This document shows positions 1-8,005 of a stretch of DNA of 64,000 bases, in pieces; the first letter of the stretch is position 1; each line of letters opens with the position of its first letter. This DNA comes from an uncultured Pseudomonadales bacterium. GTDB taxonomy: Bacteria; Pseudomonadota; Gammaproteobacteria; Pseudomonadales; Azotimanducaceae. The DNA is taken from positions 1,550,001 through 1,614,000 of the forward strand of contig OY282455.1 in NCBI GenBank assembly GCA_958296195.1. The letters run 5' to 3'. The notes below the pieces were generated by a model. The model did not search any database, had not been told where the DNA came from, and saw only the letters and a list, made by a program, of their open reading frames with translations. The position numbers and the translations under genes were made by a program.

Positions 1-1
1 C

Positions 2-598
2 CGTGAGCACGGTCGCCGCGTTGGCGGCGATGCGTGCCGTGACGGTGCTGCGTCCTGCGGTGCCCCGGTCATCGGTGCCCGCGATGGTCGCTGACACTGC
101 GGTGCCGGAAGGATTCACGATGCGCAGGATACTCCGTTGCGTCGTGTTGCTGCCGGGGTTGAAGATATGCACCCGGTAGGCGCCGTCTTCATCTCTGGGC
201 ACGGTGTCGTGCAGGGAGGTCAGAAAACCGTCCTGCCTGGTCCGCATGTAGACGGGAGCCGTAAAGACGAGGTCACTGGTCAGTTCCAGACGCCAGTCGC
301 CGTCACCGGGACCGATGCCCGTCAGAATGCCCTTCGCCGTGTTGCCGTTCTCCAGGTCATTGGCGGTGAAGTGTTTGACTTCTTCGCCTTTCTCAAACGC
401 GATGGTCTCCGTCCGCCGTGCACCGGTATCGGTGTAGGCGGTGATACGGAGTGTGCCGGCCTGGGCATACGGGTTGATCACCCGTATGAAGCCCTGCCGA
501 TTCTCCGAAGCCGCGGGAAACAGGGGCACGGTCTGTGTCACTGCTGCCGCTTCACAGACCAGCAGCAGCGGCAGAATGCCTATGGCAAATCGGCGCAT
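2..598 (-). CDS. Secreted protein of unknown function, 3' end outside window (partial)
   Basis: The minus strand is open from an ATG at 598 to the left edge. It begins MRRFAIGILPLLLVCEAAA, a short basic and hydrophobic signal peptide, so export is likely. The mature part (about 180 residues seen) appears to hold two related beta-rich modules: one starts near RVINPYAQAGTLRITAYTDTG and the other near RIVNPSGTAVSATIAGTDDRG, each followed by a stretch ending in a small-residue segment. An AGGAAAA purine run sits just upstream of the ATG. I do not recognise a named family. The C-terminus is outside the window, and the plus-strand reading of this stretch is a shadow. Confidence 0.7.
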   Translation of the reverse strand, partial: MRRFAIGILPLLLVCEAAAVTQTVPLFPAASENRQGFIRVINPYAQAGTLRITAYTDTGARRTETIAFEKGEEVKHFTANDLENGNTAKGILTGIGPGDGDWRLELTSDLVFTAPVYMRTRQDGFLTSLHDTVPRDEDGAYRVHIFNPGSNTTQRSILRIVNPSGTAVSATIAGTDDRGTAGRSTVTARIAANAATVLT

Positions 599-731
599 GG
601 CGGATTTTTCCTTTGGCTGCTGAATTTTGCCGTCCACGGCCTTGTCGGCGTTCGCTGCGCCAGTGGACGGGCTGCAAGGCTAAGTATATGCATTTCTCCG
701 CCCCGTGCTACCATGAGGCGCATGACTGCAC

Positions 732-1583
732 ATGAGCACAACCAACTGCAGGTCGTTGACCAGAGGGGGCACCGTGGTCAGGTCTGACGTCGAAAGCAGG
801 CCAAAGCCCGATCTCGCCAAGGTTGACTCGGTGCTTCAGTACGCACTGCTGGTTGCCGGGGAGCAGGACGACCACTTCGACCGGCAGTTGGGGCCGATCC
901 ACCTACTGAAATACGTCTATTTGGCGGACCTTGCCTATGCCGAAAAGCATTTGGGTCTTACCTATACCGGCATACCATGGAAATTTTATAAGTTCGGCCC
1001 TTGGTCCCAGATGGTTCATGATCGAATTGAACCAGCGCTTCATGCAATCGGCGCTGAGAGGAAGTCTTTCCAAAGCAGTTACGAGGAAAGGAAGGACTGG
1101 GTGCGTTGGTCAATGCGAGACGCCGCCTTGCTAAGGGAAAAGGGCCGTGAACTCCCGCCCGCCGTCACCGCTCACTTGAGGGCCAACGTGCGCGAATTTG
1201 GAAAGGATACTGCAAGGTTGCTGCATTATGTGTACGGCACCGCCCCCATGCGCACCGCTGCGCCCAATGAGGATTTGGACTTTGCGGTGGCGGAGGATGC
1301 ATCGGAAGATGACGCCGATCCACCATCCCTAAGGATGGATAAACTGTCGAACAAAGCAAGAAAGCGCTTGCGGCAGCGCTTGCTGGCGCTAAGACAGAAG
1401 CGAAAGAGTATAAAGACAGAGGCCAGTTCGGCCAATGAGCCTCCGTATGATGAAGTCTATTATGATGGGCTTGCTTGGCTTGACAGCTTGGCGGGACAAG
1501 CATTTTCGGAGCGAAGAATTGTAGTTGAGTTTTCGGATGAAGTGTGGAAATCCAACTCTAGAAAGGGCGAAGATGTATCCTGA
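732..1583 (+). CDS. Panacea/DUF4065-like protein, putative antitoxin
   Basis: A 283-residue protein. Residues about 35-100 carry the pattern LGPIHLLKYVYLADLAYAE followed by GIPWKFYKFGPWSQMV, which resembles the Panacea (DUF4065, SocA-like) fold found in many antitoxins. The C-terminal half is charged and lysine/arginine-rich (near KARKRLRQRLLALRQKRK). The next gene starts 11 bases before this stop, so the two are probably translationally coupled, as in toxin-antitoxin pairs. The start is uncertain: the ATG at 732 gives a non-conserved leader and a GTG at 774 is also possible. Base composition is lower in GC than the neighbours, consistent with acquired DNA. The family call is from memory of motifs; the antitoxin role is inferred. 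Confidence 0.6.
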   Translation: MSTTNCRSLTRGGTVVRSDVESRPKPDLAKVDSVLQYALLVAGEQDDHFDRQLGPIHLLKYVYLADLAYAEKHLGLTYTGIPWKFYKFGPWSQMVHDRIEPALHAIGAERKSFQSSYEERKDWVRWSMRDAALLREKGRELPPAVTAHLRANVREFGKDTARLLHYVYGTAPMRTAAPNEDLDFAVAEDASEDDADPPSLRMDKLSNKARKRLRQRLLALRQKRKSIKTEASSANEPPYDEVYYDGLAWLDSLAGQAFSERRIVVEFSDEVWKSNSRKGEDVS

Positions 1584-2286
1584 TGACAGCATCCAATTCG
1601 CCTTCTTCAGCGAGGGGGATTGGTGGGAAAAGAACGATGAGCGTGTACCGAGACGTGGTTCTCTGATATGGGCGATTGTGCCCTATGTCGATCAAATTCC
1701 CTATGCTTTTGACCCGGTAGGCAGACGCCAGCCTGATCGACACAATGACGCGGAATTTCGGATTGTCCCCATGGACGCCAAGCAGTCACTTGGACAAGCT
1801 GATTTGCCCGTTGCTGCGTTTCCGGTCCGGGAGGGGGAAACATGGGCTGCGTATCGATCAAAGAGACGGCCGTGCTTGGTGTTGGGTTGCCCCGGCGAGC
1901 GGGTAACCCGGGATCTGACGATGGGCAAGCCCAAAAGTGGAACTGCTCCCACTCTTCTCGTTGCACCCTACTATGGGGCGGATCGGAGCTCCAGGCGAGC
2001 CGGATATCGCCCGGAATTTCTGGAGAGAATTCGGCACTTGCGTTATCCGCAGTTCTTTCTGGACAGTTTGCCGATAGGCGGTGTTGCGGAATCGGTTCTA
2101 AGATTGGATCAGTTGCAGCCAGTCGGCGCTCATTATAAATCTTACGCAATGACCGAGTACGGCCTCAGCGAGGATGCGTTGGAAGTCATGGATGAACTCC
2201 TGCAATGGTTTATTTTCCGGGAAGCCCTCGACGCCAACGGCTCAATCGCCATGTTTAAGCATGAAGTAGAGTCGGCGTTGGGATAG
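1573..2286 (+). CDS. PemK/MazF-like putative toxin partner
   Basis: The reading frame is open from 1525, but the likely start is the ATG at 1573: it follows a GAAAGGGCGAAG purine stretch and overlaps the upstream stop. The 237-residue protein contains SKRRPCLVLG, then PTLLVAPYYGAD, then VLRLDQLQPVG. In order and spacing these recall the PemK/MazF SH3-barrel toxins (RPVLVLS ... VVVAPITS ... LLDQVRAVD), which are ribosome-independent mRNA endonucleases. It is longer than typical PemK (about 110 residues) and has an N-terminal segment beginning MYPDDSIQFAFFSEGDWW. Paired with a Panacea-like protein, a toxin role is plausible but not shown. Confidence 0.5.
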   Translation: MYPDDSIQFAFFSEGDWWEKNDERVPRRGSLIWAIVPYVDQIPYAFDPVGRRQPDRHNDAEFRIVPMDAKQSLGQADLPVAAFPVREGETWAAYRSKRRPCLVLGCPGERVTRDLTMGKPKSGTAPTLLVAPYYGADRSSRRAGYRPEFLERIRHLRYPQFFLDSLPIGGVAESVLRLDQLQPVGAHYKSYAMTEYGLSEDALEVMDELLQWFIFREALDANGSIAMFKHEVESALG

Positions 2287-2334
2287 GGCATATAAAGTGC
2301 ATCCGCTCAACCCCATAGACGGTTCGCACTTCTA

Positions 2335-2435
2335 CTTCAGCAGATTGCCCACCACCCGCCCTAAGTGCATCAGGGAGTTGCACTCCTCCGCTTAGTGGCA
2401 GTAGGCGCTTTAGTGGCAGTAGGCGCTGTAGCGGG
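2335..2435. repeat. Direct-repeat copy of the 3' end of the VWA gene
   Basis: This stretch repeats, in the same orientation and with few differences, the sequence at about 6467-6552, which encodes the last residues of the VWA-domain gene. This copy has an extra internal tandem duplication (TTTAGTGGCAGTAGGCGCT-like unit at about 2391-2428). The two copies bracket a segment of about 4.1 kb. Just left of it (2287-2334) I see no gene. Confidence 0.8.
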
Positions 2436-2509
2436 CCGCAAAGGTGGTGCCGGTTTTTAGACAGCTCCTTAAGGTAGCCTTTTCAGCCCTTCAGGAGAAG
2501 GGGAATAGC

Positions 2510-2990
2510 TGGAACAGGAACGCAGCGACGCCGTTACACGGCGAAGTTCAAGCTCCAGGCGGCGAGGGACGCCATCCGGAATGAGGAGGTCCACCACGGT
2601 GCGCATCCGAACCAAGTTCGGGATTGGCGCAGCCAGGTACGACGAAGCGGGAAGGGGTGCCTTCCAGAACAAGGCCAAGCGCGAGGCGGACCAAGCCACC
2701 ACCATCAAGGACCCATACCCCAAGATGGACGAACTCACGATGGGGAGGGACTTTTTTGTCCTGTGTTAGGGCGATGAGCAAGGCGGAGCGTCTAGCCTAT
2801 GTGTCCGATAGCGAGGTGCCGAGCGTAGCCCGCCAATGCCGATTGCTCGGCGTCAGCCGCAGTGCGTTTTATCGTCCCGCCCGGCAAGCCCCACAGCGTG
2901 GTTTGGACTTGATACGCCTTGATGGACGCACTGCACATCATACTTCGCCAAATAGGACCCTCGGAAGATTATGCGGCATTATTTAGGTCG
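2510..2990 (+). pseudogene. IS3-family transposase remnant (orfA and orfB fragments)
   Basis: Near 2530 one frame reads RRRYTAKFKLQAARDAIRNE, the typical start of IS3-family OrfA (helix-turn-helix), and a different frame soon after reads HPNQVRDW, so the OrfA copy is frameshifted. From about 2770 the frame reads SKAERLAYV...SVARQCRLLGVSRSAFYRPARQ, the standard N-terminus of IS3-family OrfB. No DDE catalytic core follows before 2990. This is a decayed insertion sequence; I could not find its terminal repeats. The rest of 2287-3073 holds only this remnant and the VWA-gene repeat. Confidence 0.75.
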
Positions 2991-3073
2991 TTATGTTTAG
3001 CTCCAAAATGAACGGACTTGAAAGAACCTCGGTCATTTATGCTTTCTCCGATTCCGCTAGAACGAAGGACAAA

Positions 3074-3340
3074 TTAGTCGAATTTGATGTCCTTTGGTGC
3101 CTCCATCCACATACCCACTTCTTCGTCAATAGACCCATAACGATATATGGTTGCTTGCCTTCCATTTTTTTGCAGGAGGGTAGGTAAACCAATGAAGGGC
3201 GGACACCATGAGGTGGGCAACGTAAGCAGGCCGGCACATTTGGAGCCGTATTTCTTAGAATAGTCAACGAAGCTGCCGTAGTCGGAGGAAACGCTGTCTA
3301 GTCGATGTTGATAAGTGATAGAGCTATTCTCCAGCGCCAT
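3074..3340 (-). CDS. Small hypothetical protein, last gene of a three-gene operon
   Basis: An 88-residue protein from the ATG at 3340 (MALENSSITYQHRLDSVSS...), preceded by TAGGA about 7 bases upstream and starting 10 bases after the stop of the membrane-protein gene. It has no signal peptide or membrane segment and is rich in Tyr, Ser and Gly; the end is MWMEAPKDIKFD. I recognise no domain. Position and spacing suggest co-transcription with the two genes upstream. An in-frame start at 3373 would overlap the preceding gene and is less likely. Confidence 0.5.
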   Translation of the reverse strand: MALENSSITYQHRLDSVSSDYGSFVDYSKKYGSKCAGLLTLPTSWCPPFIGLPTLLQKNGRQATIYRYGSIDEEVGMWMEAPKDIKFD

Positions 3341-3350
3341 TTTTATTGTC

Positions 3351-3935
3351 CTACATGGTGGAGGTTTCGTCATTCCCTATTGATGGCTCAGTTGCTCCAA
3401 ATAGCCGACTAGATGTCCTGTATAGATATGCGATCACATTGTCAGAGAAATATCCGAATAGAAATCCTAGACCCAGTGCCGCATACCACCCGAAAGGCTT
3501 TGCTCCAGTTAAGTTTACGAATCCTGCCTGCACGAGGAAAGCGAAAAAGACCGAGACGACACTGGAAATGAGAGGAACAACAATGCGCCAAAGAAGCCTG
3601 TCCCTATTCCAGGTGTTTCGCCCTACTGAGTGATACAGCCATTTCAAATCGTAGGTGGTGCCGCCCACAAGTCCGGCTAAGGCTACGGCTATCCACTTGA
3701 GAAATACCGTAGATGTCTCCCATTCGCATAGTTGAACAATGTCGCCTTCGGTGATGGAAATTTGGTGTCCGATACTAAGCAGCACGACCGATGTTGCGGT
3801 GAGGATGAGCAGAAGATAGATGAGCTCAGCTACAATCTGTAACCAAGCCTGACTGGGGTACCGGGATTGCCAATCTCCTGGCTTGCGGCCGTCCGTGGGG
3901 TCCACCTTGTTGGCGGATTTAGGCGTCATGGGCAT
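3351..3935 (-). CDS. Four-helix membrane protein of unknown function
   Basis: A 194-residue protein with a charged N-terminus (about 30 residues) and hydrophobic segments near residues 33-56 (AELIYLLLILTATSVVLLSIG), 80-96 (WIAVALAGLVGG), 118-138 (LISSVVSVFFAFLVQAGF) and 146-165 (WYAALGLGFLFGYFSDN). It is a likely inner-membrane protein with four helices. Its start overlaps the end of the HIT-like gene by 17 bases, so the two are probably co-translated. The DNA is visibly AT-richer than the surrounding genes. I do not recognise a family; a 4-TM protein next to a small enzyme gene can be an effector, but that is only analogy. Confidence 0.65.
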   Translation of the reverse strand: MPMTPKSANKVDPTDGRKPGDWQSRYPSQAWLQIVAELIYLLLILTATSVVLLSIGHQISITEGDIVQLCEWETSTVFLKWIAVALAGLVGGTTYDLKWLYHSVGRNTWNRDRLLWRIVVPLISSVVSVFFAFLVQAGFVNLTGAKPFGWYAALGLGFLFGYFSDNVIAYLYRTSSRLFGATEPSIGNDETSTM

Positions 3936-4629
3936 CGATTTGGCCGACCAATTGGACCGTTTCGCGAATATTTTCCAGACCGGAATGGGTTTTGTAATCC
4001 CAGTGATCTTGCTGATCAGTCTCCACCGCGATCAATCTTCTGAACCACTGCGACCTTGGTGATGTCGGTAAGCCGATCATGGCCCTGTCACGGGAGTCGG
4101 TAACAAAGAGATACTCTCTGTGTCTAACTCTCAATGAGTGCGCTTGGCAAGAAATGGGGTTCCAAGCTACGCCTGGCTGCCGGATGGCAGCTTCAATTAG
4201 GTCGAATGGAAGCGGTACGATGTGGAGATGTGCTTGGTTTACACCACAAGAGGACAGGCTGCCAAGTACACTGCCGTGTTCAAAATAGAACACTTGCTTT
4301 TCAAGGTGGTTGAGCCGAGATTGGATAGCCGCAACGAGTTTTTGTAAACCCTTGCGCTCGTTGGTATCAAGGCTGGTCAAGTTTGCCATTGGCCTTCGCG
4401 GTATGACCAGAAGCCAGCCTGGCACCAAACACCCTAGCGTAGGCATCACAACGAAAAGGTTGGAGACAAATAACGGAAAATCGTGGTCTGGTATTGCAAT
4501 TTCTTGTCCTGGGTTCAGGATCCACTGAAAACGTGACATCTTGAATTCGCTCCCAATGTCCATGCATAAGGATGTTGATTGAAGCCCATCCAAAGTGGTT
4601 ACCGTAGAGAGAGCTAGTTCTTTTTGCAT
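3919..4629 (-). CDS. HIT-like domain protein
   Basis: A 236-residue soluble protein. Around residues 125-145 it carries FEHGSV...CGVNQAHLHIVPLP, the HxHxhP-type signature of the histidine-triad superfamily (nucleotide hydrolases/transferases such as Hint, GalT and Ap4A phosphorylase relatives). PTLGCLVPGWLLVIPRRP before it fits the beta-sheet that precedes the triad. The third His is not obvious (HLHIVP rather than HxHxH), so catalysis may differ from Hint. A second candidate start is the ATG at 4539 (MSRFQWILNPGQ) with GGGAG upstream. It is the first gene of a compact AT-rich leftward operon with a 4-TM protein. Confidence 0.65.
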   Translation of the reverse strand: MQKELALSTVTTLDGLQSTSLCMDIGSEFKMSRFQWILNPGQEIAIPDHDFPLFVSNLFVVMPTLGCLVPGWLLVIPRRPMANLTSLDTNERKGLQKLVAAIQSRLNHLEKQVFYFEHGSVLGSLSSCGVNQAHLHIVPLPFDLIEAAIRQPGVAWNPISCQAHSLRVRHREYLFVTDSRDRAMIGLPTSPRSQWFRRLIAVETDQQDHWDYKTHSGLENIRETVQLVGQIDAHDA

Positions 4630-4726
4630 CTTTCGCTTCTTCGATAGCCGCTTGTCAATCAGGGCGCCTGCACCGCCAACTGCTGACTAGTTATCGGTGC
4701 GTGTTGCAGCATAACCTATCTTTTTG

Positions 4727-5137
4727 TCAGTTGTGGAAGTACTGAATACCGCCGTAGGGGCCCCCAGTCCCTTGACATGGGTTGCTTAGTTGGTGTTGGG
4801 GGGTGATTGGGGCAGCTAGAAATCCTGGATGAGGATGGTGGGAACGGCCTGTACTTTGGTATTTCTTTGGCGCTGCGCCTTGGATGCACTGGCTGTGACT
4901 GAGGGCCAACTGCTGCGGCTCCTCCCGCAGCAGCACGGTGATGGCGTTGTTGGCGGCATCGACGGCGCTGTTGGCCCCGCTGGCGGAGGCGGTCAGGTTG
5001 GCCAGCAGGTTCAGGCCCCACATCAGCGCGGCCAGCCCGGCCACCGCAGCAAAGGCGAACAGCCCAAGCTGGCGCACGGCCAAACTGGTGGATGAGAGTG
5101 CCTTGCTGGTTATGGGTTTGGTTGCCTTTCGGTTCAA
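4727..5137 (-). CDS. Small single-TM hypothetical protein, possibly decaying
   Basis: Up to 136 residues from a TTG at 5137 that overlaps the stop of a short upstream frame (TTGA). It has a basic N-terminus (NRKATKPITSK), one hydrophobic helix (QLGLFAFAAVAGLAALMWGL) and a small-residue amphipathic stretch (SASGANSAVDAANNAITVLL). After about residue 75 the sequence turns His/Pro/Gly-rich and looks non-coding, so the natural C-terminus may have been lost. No family recognised. It lies downstream of the methyltransferase in the same orientation, separated by 5138-5224, where a short open frame (reading IIGEVERLLEIVEP at its end) may be another fragment. Confidence 0.35.
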   Translation of the reverse strand: MNRKATKPITSKALSSTSLAVRQLGLFAFAAVAGLAALMWGLNLLANLTASASGANSAVDAANNAITVLLREEPQQLALSHSQCIQGAAPKKYQSTGRSHHPHPGFLAAPITPQHQLSNPCQGTGGPYGGIQYFHN

Positions 5138-5224
5138 GGTTCCACGATTTCAAGCAGCCGTTCGACCTCGCCGATGATCGTCAATGCCGCTTGGGTCTTT
5201 GAGGACAGAACATTTCCAGCAACT

Positions 5225-6274
5225 TCAATGCGCCGCCAGCCGCTTGACGGCGGCTTCGTAGAATTCGTTGTTCATCTCCGCCGCGTTGTATTTTCGGCCA
5301 AGGAGATGGGAGACCACCGCGCCAGGGCACAGACCGCCGAAAGGCTCCTACACGGCGTCGTCCTTGTCCGTGGAGGCGCGGATGATCCGGTCGATGAATT
5401 TCAGTGGCTTTTGGCTGCCGTGCAGGCTGCGGAACTTGTACTTCATGCCGCTTCGCGCTCCCTGAATGCGCTCCGCTCCGCTGACTTGCGGCTCGCGCCA
5501 AACGTTGGTCACGCCCAACTCGCACTTGAACTTGGCGCGTAGCTTGGCCCACTTCCTTGCGGAGACCGGGGACTTGCCGTCCATGCTGAAGTAGGGCCGG
5601 CCTTGCGGGTTGCCGTGCCGATTGGCGTAGGCGGCCAGTTTTGCAAACGCCTCCTGCGGCGGGTAGTACCAAAGGTGGTCGGCGGTTAGGTATTTGCGCG
5701 TCGCCGCGTTCAATGTGCCGCAGGCCGCATTGGCTAGGCGCAGAGGCAAGCCGGACCGCTTCCACTCATGCCGCAGCCAAGCCTGCATGGAAAGGGTTGC
5801 GCCGCCAACCTTGAACTGGGCGGCCTTGACGTAGTGGACGCACACCTCCGTCACCACCGGGTACTTTCTTAGGGTGCGGGTATTGGCGTTGCCGGCGATG
5901 TGCCCCAGCCCTTTGTCCCAGATGTTGCAGCAGCGGTACTCCCAGCCATTGGCGATCAGCAGCGGATGCACCGCCGCCCAGCCGGCTTCGGTGTTCCAGA
6001 ACCAAAGCGTCGTTTCCGGCGTCGCCCGCTCGCTCCAAGCCTTGACATGGGGTTCGTACCAGTCCGCCAACGAGGCCGGGGTGTGTGCATCACCCGGAAA
6101 GCCAATGACGCCGTAGGGGCCATCGGCGACGATGCAGGTGGGCTCCGGCCAATCCGCATAGTGGTTTTCCGCCAACCCGAAGCGGATCGACACTGGCCCC
6201 CGAGCGTATTCCTGGTGCGCTTCCGGTGCCTGTCGGGGCGACGGGTCAGACAGTAGGGCTTGGACTTGCGCCAT
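5225..6274 (-). pseudogene. DNA N4/N6 methyltransferase with an internal amber stop
   Basis: From the ATG at 6274 the frame encodes 308 residues of a site-specific DNA methyltransferase, with catalytic motif IV as ADGPYGV (a DPPY variant) near residue 51 and HGSQKPLKFIDRII near the end. It is stopped by TAG at 5348-5350. Translated through that codon, the frame continues EPFGGLCPGAVVSHLLGRKY ... FYEAAVKRLAAH to a TGA at 5225. The expected motif in such enzymes is VWEPFGG (SAM-binding motif I region), so a TGG to TAG change has removed the Trp. The rest is intact, so the change is recent, an assembly error, or read through. No cognate restriction enzyme is visible nearby. Confidence 0.8.
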
Positions 6275-6454
6275 TCCTCAGCTTTCCCCACCATCTGCTG
6301 ACTTTTTCGAGAGAGGGCATAGCGGATGTTCAGTTTCGTAGTTCTCGGCCACTTCCCGATGTTCCCCTAGCTCTGAGGAAAATTCTGACAGTCAGAGCAT
6401 AGCATCCTAATCTCCCGCTAGGGGTTCGGCGGGTTTGTCGGGGCGGTTGCTTGC

Positions 6455-7957
6455 TCACCGCACCGTCTTCAGCAGATTGCCCACCACCCGCTCTAAGTGC
6501 ATCAGGGAGTTGCACTCCTCCGCTTGGTGGCAGTAGGCGCTGTAGCGGCGCATCTCCGCGTCTCCCACTTGCCAGGAGTTGCGCGCCTCCGGGTTCAGCC
6601 AGATGAGGCGTTTGCAGCGCTCGTACATCTCCTTGAGCACTTCCGCCTTGGGGTCGCCGTAGTTGTTGCGGGCGTCGCCCAGGATGATGATGGTGGTGCG
6701 GTTGTCCACCTCGTCCAGGCACAGGCGCTTGAAGTCGGCGAAGGCTTGGCCGTAGTCCGTGGAGCCGCCGGCGTAGTCGCGCAGGGTCTTGGCGATGGCG
6801 TCCTCGATGCGGTTGCGCTCGAACAGTTCGGTCACCTCCGCCAAGTCCGAAGAGAAGGCGAAGGAGCGCACCTTGGGCATCACCTCCTCCAAGCTGTACA
6901 GGAACATCAGCATGAAGCGGGCGTAGTTGGCCACGGAGCCGGACACGTCGCAGATGGCGAACACCCGGGGGCGGTCGATCTTCACGGAGCGCCAGCGCAG
7001 GTCGAAGATGGCGCCGTCGTAGGACATGTTGCTGCGCAGCGTGCGCGGAACGTGCAGGTGGCCCTTCTTGTGTACCTTTTTGCGGCGGGCGTGCAGCGTC
7101 GCCAAGCGCTTGGCCATCTTGTAAACGATCTCTTGGATCAGGCGGAAGCTGCGGTGCTCCACGTTGGACAGCTTCACCTTGCGCAGCAGCTCCTCGCGCA
7201 GGCGCCGGCCGGTGACGTCGGCGTGCAGCAGGAACTGCCGCTCCACATAGTCGCGCACTTGCTCGCGCAGCCACTCCCGGCGCCGCCGCAACTCCTGCCC
7301 CAAGCGTCTTTCGGGAACCGCGGCGCTGTCGCGCAGGTCGGCGATTTCCCGGTTCAGTTCGGCAAGCCCCATCTCGTCCATGATGCGGCGGGTGTAGAGG
7401 CCCTTTTGGGTGAAGATTTGGATGTCCCGCACATTGACCGCCTCTCCGGCGGTGGATACGGCCAAGGAGATCTCCACCTTGGAGTCCTGCATCAGCAGGG
7501 TGCCTAGGGTGGAGGTGGAGGCGCTCATCTCGCCGGGGCCTAGATCCGGTTCGGCCTCCTCTCCGTCTTGCAGCGTCGTTCTTGGCTTGCGCTTGCGGTT
7601 GCCTTGGCGGTCGGAAGCGGGGCTTGACGGCTGCTCGCTGTCTTGGCGTCCACCGCCGGCGCCGCCCTCTCCTTCGCCATCGCCTTGTGCGTCCTCGCCC
7701 GCGTCAGATGGGACGCCGTTGGCTTGGCGGCTGCCGCTGACTTCGCGGAAGGCGAAGAATTGATCGAAGCAGGCGTCAAAGGTCTCCTTCTCGTCGGCGG
7801 TCTTGGGCAGCGCCAAGGCCAGGGAGCGCTTCAGTAGGGCGCGGTCCCGGTAGCCGACTAGCTGCACGGCGCTGAAGGCGTCCAGGGTTTCAGCCGTGGA
7901 GACGCGCACCTCGGCGTTGCGCAGGGCGTGGATGAAATTGGTGAGGGTGCGGTCCAT
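6455..7957 (-). CDS. VWA-domain protein, CoxE-like partner of MoxR ATPase
   Basis: A 500-residue protein. The C-terminal half is a von Willebrand A domain of the CoxE type: VFAICDVSGSVANYARFML supplies the MIDAS DxSxS motif, followed by a Thr in AGGSTDYGQAF and the Asp in IIILGDARNNYGDP. The N-terminal half has a low-complexity acidic linker (QGDGEGEGGAGGGRQDSEQ) and a helical region. MoxR-family AAA ATPases with VWA partners act as chaperone-like pairs that help mature or load cofactors into enzymes. The gene follows the MoxR gene by 48 bases in the same direction, so it is very likely co-transcribed. The target enzyme cannot be told from this window. Confidence 0.85.
   Translation of the reverse strand: MDRTLTNFIHALRNAEVRVSTAETLDAFSAVQLVGYRDRALLKRSLALALPKTADEKETFDACFDQFFAFREVSGSRQANGVPSDAGEDAQGDGEGEGGAGGGRQDSEQPSSPASDRQGNRKRKPRTTLQDGEEAEPDLGPGEMSASTSTLGTLLMQDSKVEISLAVSTAGEAVNVRDIQIFTQKGLYTRRIMDEMGLAELNREIADLRDSAAVPERRLGQELRRRREWLREQVRDYVERQFLLHADVTGRRLREELLRKVKLSNVEHRSFRLIQEIVYKMAKRLATLHARRKKVHKKGHLHVPRTLRSNMSYDGAIFDLRWRSVKIDRPRVFAICDVSGSVANYARFMLMFLYSLEEVMPKVRSFAFSSDLAEVTELFERNRIEDAIAKTLRDYAGGSTDYGQAFADFKRLCLDEVDNRTTIIILGDARNNYGDPKAEVLKEMYERCKRLIWLNPEARNSWQVGDAEMRRYSAYCHQAEECNSLMHLERVVGNLLKTVR
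6467..6552. repeat. Parent copy of the direct repeat in the VWA gene 3' end
   Basis: The final coding segment of the VWA gene is repeated at 2335-2435 in the same orientation. The pair brackets the islet holding the IS3 remnant, the HIT/4-TM operon and the methyltransferase. The stretch 6275-6454 between the methyltransferase and the VWA gene holds no gene I can support. Confidence 0.75.
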
Positions 7958-8005
7958 GAACGCTTAGCGCCCAACAGGGCGCTGCCGAGGGTGGAGCATA
8001 GGCAT

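Noticed and set aside
6497-7507. Plus-strand 336-codon frame opposite the VWA gene
   Set aside because: Shadow of the VWA gene; no recognisable domain, composition typical of antisense GC-rich frames.
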